From Solirubrobacterales bacterium (GTDB lineage: Bacteria > Actinomycetota > Thermoleophilia > Solirubrobacterales > 70-9), in assembly GCA_025936755.1 (NCBI GenBank), contig JAICSS010000001.1:99747-163746 (forward strand): a DNA stretch of 64,000 bases, read 5' to 3'. Under the pieces are notes generated by a model. That model saw only the letters and a program-made list of their open reading frames with translations. It was not told where the DNA came from and searched no databases. Every line of letters begins with the position of its first letter. Position 1 is the first letter of the stretch. The translations under genes and the position numbers were made by a program. Shown piece by piece: positions 24,466 through 32,391 of the stretch.

Positions 24466-26010
24466 GTGCGCGTGCACGACATCGAGTCGATCCTCGTCCT
24501 CGTCCTCGCCGCGGCCCTGCTGGTCCGGCTCGCCGACTACGGCAAGATCCCCGCCCCGATCGTGCTCGTCCTCGGCGGTTTGGCGATCGCCTTCGTCCCC
24601 GGCCTGCCGAGCGTCGAACTGGAGCCGGACACGATCTTCCTCGTCTTCCTGCCGCCGCTGGTCTACGCCGCGGGCTGGCGCACCTCGCCGCTGGAGCTGC
24701 GGGCCGTGATGCGGCCGCTGGCGCTGCTCTCGGTCGCTCTCGTCTTCTTCACCGCCGCCGTCGTCGCCGTCGTCGCCCACGCGACGGTGCCGGCGTTGAG
24801 CTGGGCCGAGGCGGCGGTGCTCGGCGCCGTCATCGCCCCCACCGACACCGTCGCCGCGACCTCGATCTTCCGCCGCCTCGGCGCCCCCGAGCGGGTCCGC
24901 CTGCTGGTCGAAGGCGAGTCGATGATCAACGACGGCACCGCGCTGGTCATCTACCGGATCGCCGTCGGGGTCGCCGCCGGCGGCGCCTTCAGCCTCGGCG
25001 GCGCCGCGCTCGAGTTCGTCGGCGTCGCCGCCGGCGGCATCCTCGCCGGGATCGCGGTCGGCATCCTCTCCGACCGCGTCCTCGAGCGCCTCAGCGACTC
25101 CGACCTGACGATCATGCTCTCCGTCCTCACCGCCTACGGCGCCTACATCGGCGCCGAGGAGCTGCACGTCTCCGGCATCCTCGCCGCCGTCGTCGCCGGC
25201 GTCTATGCCGGCTACCGCTCGCCCCGCACGCTCGACGCCGACGTCCGCCTCAGCGCCGTCGCCTTCTGGAGCGTCCTCGTCTTCGGCCTCGAGATCACCC
25301 TCTTCGTCCTCCTCGGCCTGCAGCTGCCGGAGATCGTCGACACCCTGGAAGCGAGCGCGACCGGCGTCGGGGACCTGCTGGCGCCGGTGGCGGCGATCGC
25401 CGCGGCCTCGCTCGCCGCCCGCCTCCTCTTCGTCTTCGCGATGCGCGGCGACGCCGGCGAAACGGCCGGCCAGCGCTTCGCCGTCGGCTGGAGCGGGATG
25501 CGCGGCGCCGTCTCCCTCGCCGCCGCGCTGGCGGTGCCGCTCGGCGTCGCGGGGCGGCCGCAGATCATCTTCCTCACCTTCGCCCTGATCCTGGTCACCA
25601 TCGTCGGCCAGGGGCTCTCGCTGCCCTTCATCGTCCGCGCCCTGGGTCTGGAGAACCCGCGGCGCTGGTCCGACGAAGAGGCGGTGGCGCGGATGGAGGC
25701 GGCGCAGTCGGCGCTCGACCGCCTCGACCAGATGGAGTCCGACGAGCGCGCCAACGAGAAGCAGCTGGTGCGCCTACGCGACCTCTACCGCGCCCGCTTC
25801 CGCATGTGCCAGGCCGTCCTCGGCGGCGAGGAGCCAGACGTCGCCGCCCGCGAGCAGCGGATCGCCGACTACGGCGAGCTGCGGCGCGAGCTGATCGGGG
25901 TCGAGCGCGAGGAGCTGCTCGGCCTCAGCGGCGCCGGCCGCCTGCGGAACCAGACGCTGCGCCAGATCGAGCGCGACCTCGACCTCGAAGAGGCCCGGAT
26001 CAGGAGCTGA
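24466..26010 (+). CDS. Na+/H+ antiporter, CPA1 family
   Basis: 514 residues with about 12 membrane spans. It carries the CPA1 signature: [13 protein letters not shown], the ion-binding [18 protein letters not shown] and [18 protein letters not shown] (Asn-Asp). A C-terminal cytoplasmic helical tail (about residues 400-514) is rich in Glu/Arg and may sense pH. GTG start at 24466; GTG 24472 is an equal alternative and neither has an SD. The gene diverges from the DsbA-like gene with 16 nt between them. Its 3' end overlaps the opposing hydrolase gene by 11 bp. Confidence 0.92.
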   Translation: MRVHDIESILVLVLAAALLVRLADYGKIPAPIVLVLGGLAIAFVPGLPSVELEPDTIFLVFLPPLVYAAGWRTSPLELRAVMRPLALLSVALVFFTAAVVAVVAHATVPALSWAEAAVLGAVIAPTDTVAATSIFRRLGAPERVRLLVEGESMINDGTALVIYRIAVGVAAGGAFSLGGAALEFVGVAAGGILAGIAVGILSDRVLERLSDSDLTIMLSVLTAYGAYIGAEELHVSGILAAVVAGVYAGYRSPRTLDADVRLSAVAFWSVLVFGLEITLFVLLGLQLPEIVDTLEASATGVGDLLAPVAAIAAASLAARLLFVFAMRGDAGETAGQRFAVGWSGMRGAVSLAAALAVPLGVAGRPQIIFLTFALILVTIVGQGLSLPFIVRALGLENPRRWSDEEAVARMEAAQSALDRLDQMESDERANEKQLVRLRDLYRARFRMCQAVLGGEEPDVAAREQRIADYGELRRELIGVEREELLGLSGAGRLRNQTLRQIERDLDLEEARIRS

Positions 26011-26869
26011 AGAACTCGCGGGCGCGGGCGGCGACGAGGTCGGGGCGCTCGTCGACGATGAAGTGGCCGCAGTCCTCGACCTTCTCGATCCGCATGTCGT
26101 CCGCGTGACGCTCGGAGCCGGCGAGGATGTTGTGGTTGAGCGCCGCGTCCCCGGTCCCGAAGAGGAGCTTGGTGGGGACGGTGAGCCGCGCCTTGGCGTA
26201 GCGGCCGCGGGCCATCTCCGGGGTCTCGCGGAGGTTGAAGACCCGGTACATCTGCACCGCCGCCCGCGCCCGCGCCGGCTCGGTGAAGGTGTCAGAGAAG
26301 GCGTCGATCGTCGCCGCGTCCCAGACCTCCTTGCGGACCGAGCCTCCCACCAGGACTTTCGGCACGAACCTGCCGCTGCGGTGGAGCCGGTAGCCGACGC
26401 CGGGGCTGAGGATCAGCCACTGGTACCAGAAGCGCCACAGGTGCGGCGCCATCTGCCGGATCGAGGTCCAGGGCGGGAGGATGTTCAGCGCGAGGTAGCG
26501 CTCGAAGCGCTCCGGCGCCTTCAGGCAGAGCAGGAACCCGATCCAGCCGCCCCAGTCGTGGCCGACCAGCTTCACCCGCTCGATCCCCAGCTCGTCGAGG
26601 ACGCCGAGGACGTCGTCGGCCAGGTTCTCCTTCTCGTAGCCGTCCGCCGGCGCCTCGGACCAGCCGAACCCGCGCAGGTCGAGCGCGATCACCCGGTGGC
26701 GGTCGGCCAGCGCCGGCATCAGGTGGCGCCACTCGTACCAGTGCTGCGGCCACCCGTGCAGGCAGAGGACCACGTCCTCGCCGCTGCCAGCTTCGGCGTA
26801 GTGGAACTCGAGGCCGCGGGCGCGAATGCGGTGGTGGGAGACGCCCTCGATTTCAGGTGGCCGGCTCAC
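26000..26869 (-). CDS. Alpha/beta hydrolase, epoxide hydrolase-like
   Basis: 289 residues. HGWPQHWYEWRHLMPAL gives the oxyanion HG-x-P motif; the nucleophile elbow GHDWGG has Asp as expected for epoxide hydrolases and haloalkane dehalogenases; the base is His in EDCGHFIVDE; a cap domain (about 135-215) carries several Tyr. The dehalogenase Trp after the nucleophile is also present (DW), so dehalogenase activity cannot be excluded. Cytoplasmic. Leftward, starting 25 nt after the threonine synthase stop, so probably co-transcribed. Confidence 0.83.
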   Translation of the reverse strand: MSRPPEIEGVSHHRIRARGLEFHYAEAGSGEDVVLCLHGWPQHWYEWRHLMPALADRHRVIALDLRGFGWSEAPADGYEKENLADDVLGVLDELGIERVKLVGHDWGGWIGFLLCLKAPERFERYLALNILPPWTSIRQMAPHLWRFWYQWLILSPGVGYRLHRSGRFVPKVLVGGSVRKEVWDAATIDAFSDTFTEPARARAAVQMYRVFNLRETPEMARGRYAKARLTVPTKLLFGTGDAALNHNILAGSERHADDMRIEKVEDCGHFIVDERPDLVAARAREFFSS

Positions 26870-26894
26870 CGGCCAGACACCTTAGCCCTCTCGT

Positions 26895-28205
26895 TCAGCG
26901 CAGCGCGGCCGCCGCCTGGCGAAAGTCGTTCAGCAGCCGCTCCATCGCCCCGACCTCGCAGGGGACGCCTTCCGGCCAGTCCTTCTCCGGATGCTCGTGC
27001 AGGGTCTTCAGGCCGTTGCCGCTGATCACCGCGACGACGGTCTCGTCGGGGGCGATCTTCCCTTCCTGGGCGAGGCGTGCGGTCGAGGCGATCGTCGTCC
27101 CGCCGGCCGGCTCGGTGAGGATCCCCTCCGTCTCCCCCAGCAGGTCGATCGCGCCCCAGATCTCCTCGTCGGAGGCGGTCGCCGCCGAGCCCTCGCGCGA
27201 GCGCACCGCGTCGACGACGAGGTTGCCGTCGCCGGGAGCGCCGATCGCCAGCGAGTGGGCCGCCGTCTCCGGCGTCTGGGTGACGATCTCGGCGCCGCCG
27301 AGGATCGCGGTCGCGATCGGCGAGCAGCCGCTCGCCTGGGCGATGTCGATCTTCGAGTCGGCCGTCTCCGCCAGCCCGACCTTCTCCAGCTCGACCAGGC
27401 CCTTGTGGACGCGCGAGGAGAGGGTGCCGCCGGCAGCCGGGATCACGAAGTGGTCCGGCGCCCGCCAGCCCAGCTCCTCGACCACCTCGAAGGCCATCGT
27501 CTTCGCCCCCTCGGCGTAGAACGGGCGCAGGGTGATGTTGGCGAACTCCATCCCGGTCTCCAGCGCCAGCTCGCGGCAGGCGCGGTTGGCCTGGTCGTAG
27601 TTGGCGTCGAGCTGGATCACCTGGGCCCCCATCGCCCGGCAGGCCTTCGCCTTCCCCTTCTCCATGTTGCCCGGGTAGAAGATGTAGGGACGGGCGCCGG
27701 CCTGGGCCGCCAGCGAGGCGACCGCGGTGCCGACGTTGCCGGTGGAGACGCAGCCGACCTCGTCCTTGCCCAGCTCGAGCAGGCGGGCGATCGCCATCCC
27801 CACCACCCGGTCCTTGTAGGAGAGCGAGGGGCGGTTGGTCGAGTCGTCCTTGAGGTAGAGGTTGCTGAGGCCGAGCTCGGCGCCGAGCCGCTCGGCGTGG
27901 ATCAGCGGCGTTTTGCCGGCGAACTGGGCGACGCGCCGCTGGGCACGCAGGTTGAGGATCGGCAGCAGCTCCTCGAAGCGCCAGATGTTCCACGGGCGCT
28001 CGCCGGCGGGGCGCTCGGCGATCCGCTTCTTCGCCAGCTCGTAGTCGTAGTCGACGTCGAGACCTTCGCCGCAGGCCGGGCACTTGAAGGCTTTGTCCAG
28101 GAGCGGGGTCCGGTAGCCGCACTCGCGGCAGGTGAGTTCGGTGGCGCAGGAGCGGGTCCGGAGCCCGTAGGGCTCGGTGCGATGCGGATCGACCGCGTCA
28201 CTCAT
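26895..28205 (-). CDS. thrC: Threonine synthase
   Basis: 436 residues. PLP enzyme that turns O-phosphohomoserine into threonine. An N-terminal zinc-ribbon (TCRECGYRTPL...FKCPACGEGL) precedes the PLP fold; the Schiff-base Lys is in NRPSLSYKDRVVGMA, and the phosphate-binding loop is VSTGNVGTAVASLA. Start ATG 28205 has SD AAAGGAGGAG. No hom or thrB lies alongside. It diverges from the XRE gene with a 214-nt gap. Confidence 0.92.
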   Translation of the reverse strand: MSDAVDPHRTEPYGLRTRSCATELTCRECGYRTPLLDKAFKCPACGEGLDVDYDYELAKKRIAERPAGERPWNIWRFEELLPILNLRAQRRVAQFAGKTPLIHAERLGAELGLSNLYLKDDSTNRPSLSYKDRVVGMAIARLLELGKDEVGCVSTGNVGTAVASLAAQAGARPYIFYPGNMEKGKAKACRAMGAQVIQLDANYDQANRACRELALETGMEFANITLRPFYAEGAKTMAFEVVEELGWRAPDHFVIPAAGGTLSSRVHKGLVELEKVGLAETADSKIDIAQASGCSPIATAILGGAEIVTQTPETAAHSLAIGAPGDGNLVVDAVRSREGSAATASDEEIWGAIDLLGETEGILTEPAGGTTIASTARLAQEGKIAPDETVVAVISGNGLKTLHEHPEKDWPEGVPCEVGAMERLLNDFRQAAAALR

Positions 28206-28419
28206 GACTCCTCCTTTGCCGCCGATCCCTCGGCGTTGATCCGGTTGGTCGCAGGGGTATAACACATGGTTCGTTACCGCTCAACGGTTTCTGCGCATAC
28301 CGGCGGAGATTCCTAAGCGGATTCCTCCAGGGAAGGTAGCGAAACCTGGGGCGGGTGCAAGGGCGCTGAAGCCTCCCGTCTGTAGAGTCTCTGTCCGCAG
28401 CCATGAAGGATCGAAACCG

Positions 28420-28680
28420 ATGACTCCGCAGGAGCGCTTCGCCGTCAACCTCCGCAGGGCCCGCGTCGCCGCGGGGATCTCGCAGGAAGAGCTCGGCTAC
28501 ATGTGCGACCTGCACCGGACCGAGGTCTCGCTGCTCGAGCGGGCCGGCCGGGAGCCGCGGATGGCGACGATCGTGAAGCTGTCGGGAGCGTTGAAGACGC
28601 CGCCGAGCAAGCTCTGCGCCGGGATCGGCTGGCTGCCGAAGGCAAAGCGCTTCGACGTGAAGCGCCCGCCGCGGGACTGA
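28420..28680 (+). CDS. XRE-family helix-turn-helix regulator
   Basis: 86 residues, essentially one HTH domain: FAVNLRRARVAAGISQEELG then HRTEVSLLERAGREPRMATI and a short basic tail. SD AAGGATCG precedes the ATG at 28420. No partner toxin is seen. Its targets are unknown; the palindromic sequences after its stop (28746-28946) are candidates for autoregulation only if they act at a distance. Confidence 0.85.
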   Translation: MTPQERFAVNLRRARVAAGISQEELGYMCDLHRTEVSLLERAGREPRMATIVKLSGALKTPPSKLCAGIGWLPKAKRFDVKRPPRD

Positions 28681-28954
28681 AGCCCCGCTGCCGCTTCCGC
28701 ACCCCTGGGAAGCCGCCGGGAGAAGAAGTGAAGGGAGGCGGGGCGACGTCGGCCGAGCCGACGTGACCAGGATCCGTCATGACGATTGATCCTGGCTCAG
28801 GATTGGTCCTCCTTTGCCACCCCAAGGCGGTTTCCCAGATCCGAGAGCCCCGCCTCCTTCACCGGTTGATCGCCCGGCAGGTCCATTCATAACAGAACGG
28901 GATCGAGCAATCAAGGGTGTTTGCTCAATCGTCGGGGATTGAGCATAGGCCGGG
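28681..28954. other. Structured gap between convergent xre and LeuRS-like genes
   Basis: Holds an 8-bp hairpin (28746-28764, ACGTCGGC/GCCGACGT), the palindromic segment AGGATC...GTCATGAC...GATCCT (28769-28793), and two overlapping hairpins (28905-28927 and 28923-28946) that share TTGCTC and cannot form together. A promoter-like pair on the minus strand (TTGATT at 28914-28909, 17-nt spacer, TATGAA at 28891-28886) would start an RNA near 28879. Two SD-like strings lie in that RNA, with only a 21-29 codon frame. No firm gene. Confidence 0.5.
28923..28946 (-). terminator. Terminator-like hairpin after LeuRS-like gene
   Basis: Perfect 9-bp arms TGCTCAATC / GATTGAGCA, 6-nt loop, 9 nt past the leftward stop at 28955; no T-run. 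Confidence 0.5.
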
Positions 28955-31195
28955 TCAGGGAGCCGGGCTGACACCGGGCGCAACCGGGATCTCAGCCGTC
29001 TCCGGCCAGGGCTCCAGCGCCTCGGAGGCGTCCTCCACCCCGGCCGCGACCAGCAGCTCCTCGGCGACGTGAGGGGCGAAGGGAACCAGGGTGCGGGCCA
29101 AAAGCACGAGCGCGGCAAGCTGCGCCTCGGCGTCGGCGCGGTCGAGCCGGCCGCGCCGCTCGACCACCCGCTTCTCGAAGTCCTGGATGCGATCGAAGAG
29201 GCGGGTGATGTTGCGGATCGACTTGTGCATCTGCAGCTGCTCGGTGTCCTCGGCGATCTTGGCCAGGCCGTTCTCGCACCATTTGCGCAGGCGGTCACGC
29301 ATGTGCTCGGTGTCGGCGGCGGCCTCGGGGTCGTGCTCGAGGCCCTCCAGGGCCGCGATCCGCTCGTGGGTGTAGTTCCAGAGGCTGCGGAGGAAGCGCC
29401 CGGCGAAGCGGACCGCGCCGTCGCTCCAGTTCAGCGTCTTCGCCGGCCCGGCGGCGTAGAGGACGGCGACGCGGACGGTGTCGGCCCCGTGCTCGGCGAC
29501 CAGCTCGTCGGGATTGACGACGTTCCCCAGGTGCTTGCTCATCTTGCGGCCGTCGGCGATCACCATCTCGTGGAAGAGGCAGCCGGCGAACGGCTCCCCC
29601 TCCCCCAGGAAGGCGAAGGGGCCGATGTCCCGCAGGGCCTTGGTCACGACCCGCTGGTCGAAGACGAAGCCGCCGCTGTCGTTGCCGGCGACGAGCCGCT
29701 CCGACGGCAGCCACTCCCGCAGCTCGGGGTGGGTGAACATCTGCTCGGCCCGGCCCTCGGGCGGGACCGCGGCCGGGACCCAGAGCCAGAGCGCGTCGAA
29801 GTGGCAGTCGAGGGTGTCGGTCTCGCGTTTGGCGGCGCCGCCGCACCCGGGGCACTCGACGTCGACGAAGTCGGGGCGCTCGGCCAGCGGGTTCCCCTCG
29901 CCGGTCGGCCTCAGGTCGCGGGGGAGCGCCACCGGCAGGTCCTCCTCGGGCACCGGGACCGGGCCGCACTCCCCGCAGATGACGACCGGGATCGGGCACC
30001 CCCAGGCGCGCTGGCGCGAGATCGAGAAGTCGTTGGCGCGATAGCGGGTCGCCTCGCGGGCGCCCGCCACCGGCTCGCCGACCGGCGCCCCCTCCCCGTC
30101 CTCGACGGGCTCCGGCGCGGAGACCCGCTGCAGCCGCTCGGCGATATCGCGGTCCGCGTCATCGACGGCGGGGATGCCGAGGGCGGCGGTGGGCCCGAAA
30201 CGGGCGTCGACCAGCGGCGAGACGACGACCGGCAGCTCCTCGCCGCCGGGGCCGGCGATCGAGGCGCCGGTGTCGACCACCGGGACCGAGCGGGCGTCGC
30301 GGGCGCTCCGCTCCCAGCCGCCTGAGCGCATCTGCTCGAGCTGCTCGCGCGCCGCCGGGTCGGCGACCCAGGCGTCGACGTCGGGGTGGCGAGGCGAGAG
30401 CAGGACGAAGCTGGCGAGGGATGCCGCGCGCCGGTGGGGGGTGAAGACGGTGAGGGCGCGGCCCTCTCCCCCGAGGTCGAGCTCGAGCCCGTCGGAGCGG
30501 CCGAGGATGTAGCGCTGGGTGGCGAGGGAGAGGTCGTCCCACTTGCCGCCCTCGGCGAGCCGCTCGGTGTTGCGGTCGTTCTCCTCCAGGTAGGGGGTGA
30601 TCCGCAGGAACCAGGTCGGGCGCCGGATCAGCCGCACCTCGTTGTGGCAGCGCCAGCAGCGGCCATCCTCGACCTGGATCGAGGCGAGGGTCGTCTGACA
30701 GGTGTCGCACCAGTCGACGGTGGCATCGGCGCGGTAGATCAGGTCGCGCTCGAGCAGGGTGAGGAACAGCCACTGGGACCAGCGGTACTGGTCCTCGTCG
30801 GAGCTGTAGAAGACGCGGTCGTAGTCGAAGGAGAAGCCGAGGCGCTTCATCTGCCCCAGCATCCGCTCGCCGCACTGCTCGACCCACTCGGCCGGCGTCG
30901 TCTCGCGCTCGATCGCCGCCAGCTCGGCCGGCAGCCCGAAGGCGTCGAAGCCGAAGCCGAAGAGGACGGCGTCGCCGCGGCCGCGGCGAAAGCGCGCGTA
31001 GGAGTCCCCGATCGAGTAATCGCGGACGTGCCCCATGTGCAGGTTGCCCGAGGTGAACGGGCTCGAAGGCTTGACGTAGACCCGCTCCTGACCCGCGCCC
31101 GGTCGCGGCGCCGCGAAGTCCCCCCGCCGCTCCCAGGCCTCCTGCCTGGCGGCCTCGATCGCCCGCGGGTCGAAGTTTTTCCTGCTCTCGCTCAT
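28955..31195 (-). CDS. LeuRS-like class I aminoacyl-tRNA synthetase, divergent
   Basis: 746 residues. Built on the bacterial LeuRS plan: HMGH at 53-56, GFDAFGLPAE, a Zn ribbon CDTCQTTLASIQVEDGRCWRC, and KMSKH at 551-555. It departs in four places. The editing-site peptide TTRPDT reads TPHRRA (252-257). The GTGAVMAVPAHDQRD block reads GPTAALGIPAVDDADRD (334-350). The GGIEHAxxHLLY helix of the leucine pocket reads AGNDSGGFVFDQRV. The C-terminal VNGK domain is absent. Editing is probably lost and amino-acid choice may differ. Either this is a paralog with a special task or the only LeuRS with relaxed fidelity; the rest of the genome is needed to tell. Confidence 0.85.
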   Translation of the reverse strand: MSESRKNFDPRAIEAARQEAWERRGDFAAPRPGAGQERVYVKPSSPFTSGNLHMGHVRDYSIGDSYARFRRGRGDAVLFGFGFDAFGLPAELAAIERETTPAEWVEQCGERMLGQMKRLGFSFDYDRVFYSSDEDQYRWSQWLFLTLLERDLIYRADATVDWCDTCQTTLASIQVEDGRCWRCHNEVRLIRRPTWFLRITPYLEENDRNTERLAEGGKWDDLSLATQRYILGRSDGLELDLGGEGRALTVFTPHRRAASLASFVLLSPRHPDVDAWVADPAAREQLEQMRSGGWERSARDARSVPVVDTGASIAGPGGEELPVVVSPLVDARFGPTAALGIPAVDDADRDIAERLQRVSAPEPVEDGEGAPVGEPVAGAREATRYRANDFSISRQRAWGCPIPVVICGECGPVPVPEEDLPVALPRDLRPTGEGNPLAERPDFVDVECPGCGGAAKRETDTLDCHFDALWLWVPAAVPPEGRAEQMFTHPELREWLPSERLVAGNDSGGFVFDQRVVTKALRDIGPFAFLGEGEPFAGCLFHEMVIADGRKMSKHLGNVVNPDELVAEHGADTVRVAVLYAAGPAKTLNWSDGAVRFAGRFLRSLWNYTHERIAALEGLEHDPEAAADTEHMRDRLRKWCENGLAKIAEDTEQLQMHKSIRNITRLFDRIQDFEKRVVERRGRLDRADAEAQLAALVLLARTLVPFAPHVAEELLVAAGVEDASEALEPWPETAEIPVAPGVSPAP

Positions 31196-31232
31196 CCCTC
31201 AATCATGCCTGAGGCGTCTAGAGCCGAGCGCT

Positions 31233-31658
31233 TCAGTCAAAAGCCCAGAGCTTGTTGCCGAGAAAGTTGAAGGGCATCGCCACCGCGACGGCGATCGCCT
31301 GGGCTGGAAGCTCGCCCATGCCCCCCGAGAGGAGGAGTTCGAGGACGACGAGGTTGATTCCGAGCGAGGCGACGCTGACGACGAAGAAGCGGGCCGCCTG
31401 GAAGTGGGCGGGGTTCTCGCCGGGCCCGAAGGTCCAGTGGCGGTTCCAGAAGAAGTTGTTGCTGACCGCGACCAGGAAGGCGGCGACGGCGGCGATCAGG
31501 TGATGGACGTCGAGGGGGCCGGCCAGGAGCGCGAAGACGGCGAGGTTGATCAGGTACCCGGAGCCCCCGACGATGCCGAACTTGGCCAGCTGCCACCAGC
31601 TCGCCGGACGGCGGGAGGCGGCGCGGATTCGGATCGCGAGTTCGGTGGCGGGGGACAT
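31233..31658 (-). CDS. GtrA family membrane protein
   Basis: 141 residues, four membrane spans. Begins with a basic stretch, then WWQLAKFGIVGGSGYLINLA, VSNNFFWNRHWTFG and the last span ending LGNKLWAFD, which are GtrA/DPMS-type hallmarks (NFxWNRxWTF). GtrA proteins flip or present polyprenyl-phosphate sugars for cell-envelope glycosylation. No glycosyltransferase partner lies beside it. TAATCT lies 12 nt before its ATG and overlaps the promoter zone of the divergent gene. Confidence 0.88.
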   Translation of the reverse strand: MSPATELAIRIRAASRRPASWWQLAKFGIVGGSGYLINLAVFALLAGPLDVHHLIAAVAAFLVAVSNNFFWNRHWTFGPGENPAHFQAARFFVVSVASLGINLVVLELLLSGGMGELPAQAIAVAVAMPFNFLGNKLWAFD

Positions 31659-31722
31659 CGAGAACGGGTCAGATTAGCGACAAGAGCAGGCGTTAACGGA
31701 GATCTGCGTAGTCTTTCCGGCC

Positions 31723-32367
31723 GTGCGAACGAGGACCGCAACCCTGACCGCGGTGGCGCTGGCCGCCATCGCCGTGGCGCTCGCCCTCGTCTTCGGCGGC
31801 TCCGAGGGTTCCAACACCGCCAAGGTCGAGAGTTCCGCCGTCCCCGGCGCCCCCGCGGTGGAAATCGTCTCCCCCCGCAACGGCGCCCGCCAGGTCAACC
31901 GCGCCGTCGTCGTCAAGGTCCTCGTCGAAAACTTCCAGCTGGCGCCGCGCCACTTCGGCGGCGAACCGCAGCTCGGCGAGGGGCACCTGCGCTTCAGCCT
32001 CAAGCGGGTCCCCGACTGCGTCGAGCCCAAGAAGCTCGAAGACGCGGTCAACAGCCCCGTCGGCAAGGGCCGGCTGGTCGGCAGATCCTTCGACTACGCC
32101 CGCTACGCCGGCCCCAACGGCGTCCTCGCCGAGCGGGTCGGCTCCGCCGGCAGCTACTCCCCCGCCACCAGGCCGGAGATCTTCTACCACGCCCTCCAGC
32201 CCGGCTTCTACCGCCTCGTCGTCAACCTCGCCCAGAACAGCGGCACGACGACCCAGTTCCACGACGTCACCAACTTCCAGATCCTCCCCCGCCCCGGACA
32301 CGGCCCGAAACCCTGCGCCGACGGCAAGGTCCCGAGCGCCAAGGCCGCGGCTCGCCTCAATAGCTAA
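31723..32367 (+). CDS. Exported protein with Ig-like part, unknown
   Basis: 214 residues from GTG 31723; no SD, but TAGTCT (31709-31714) sits 8 nt before, suggesting a leaderless mRNA. The N-terminal segment TATLTAVALAAIAVALALVF is a membrane anchor or signal. The rest has a beta-rich part (VEIVSPRNGARQVNRAVVVK, later FYRLVVNLAQNSGTTTQF) resembling an Ig-like copper/cupredoxin-type layout without its metal ligands. Two Cys (DC in RVPDCVEP and PC in KPCADG). Unassigned. The ABC exporter starts 24 nt after its stop. Confidence 0.65.
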   Translation: MRTRTATLTAVALAAIAVALALVFGGSEGSNTAKVESSAVPGAPAVEIVSPRNGARQVNRAVVVKVLVENFQLAPRHFGGEPQLGEGHLRFSLKRVPDCVEPKKLEDAVNSPVGKGRLVGRSFDYARYAGPNGVLAERVGSAGSYSPATRPEIFYHALQPGFYRLVVNLAQNSGTTTQFHDVTNFQILPRPGHGPKPCADGKVPSAKAAARLNS

Positions 32368-32371
32368 TACT

Positions 32372-32391
32372 TCACTTTGTATAGTGAGTAG
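32372..32391 (+). promoter_or_regulatory. Leaderless promoter with overlapping operator-like inverted repeat
   Basis: TATAGT (32380-32385) lies 6 nt before the GTG at 32392, so transcription should begin at the start codon. TCACT-TTGTAT-AGTGA (32372-32387) spans this -10, a good position for a repressor of the exporter operon. Confidence 0.55.

Noticed and set aside
28777..28890. Gly-rich 37-residue frame resembling a RiPP precursor
   Set aside because: Its ATG overlaps the -10-like element, so the RNA from that promoter would start after it; no modification or export genes are nearby and the high Gly content follows from GC-rich DNA.
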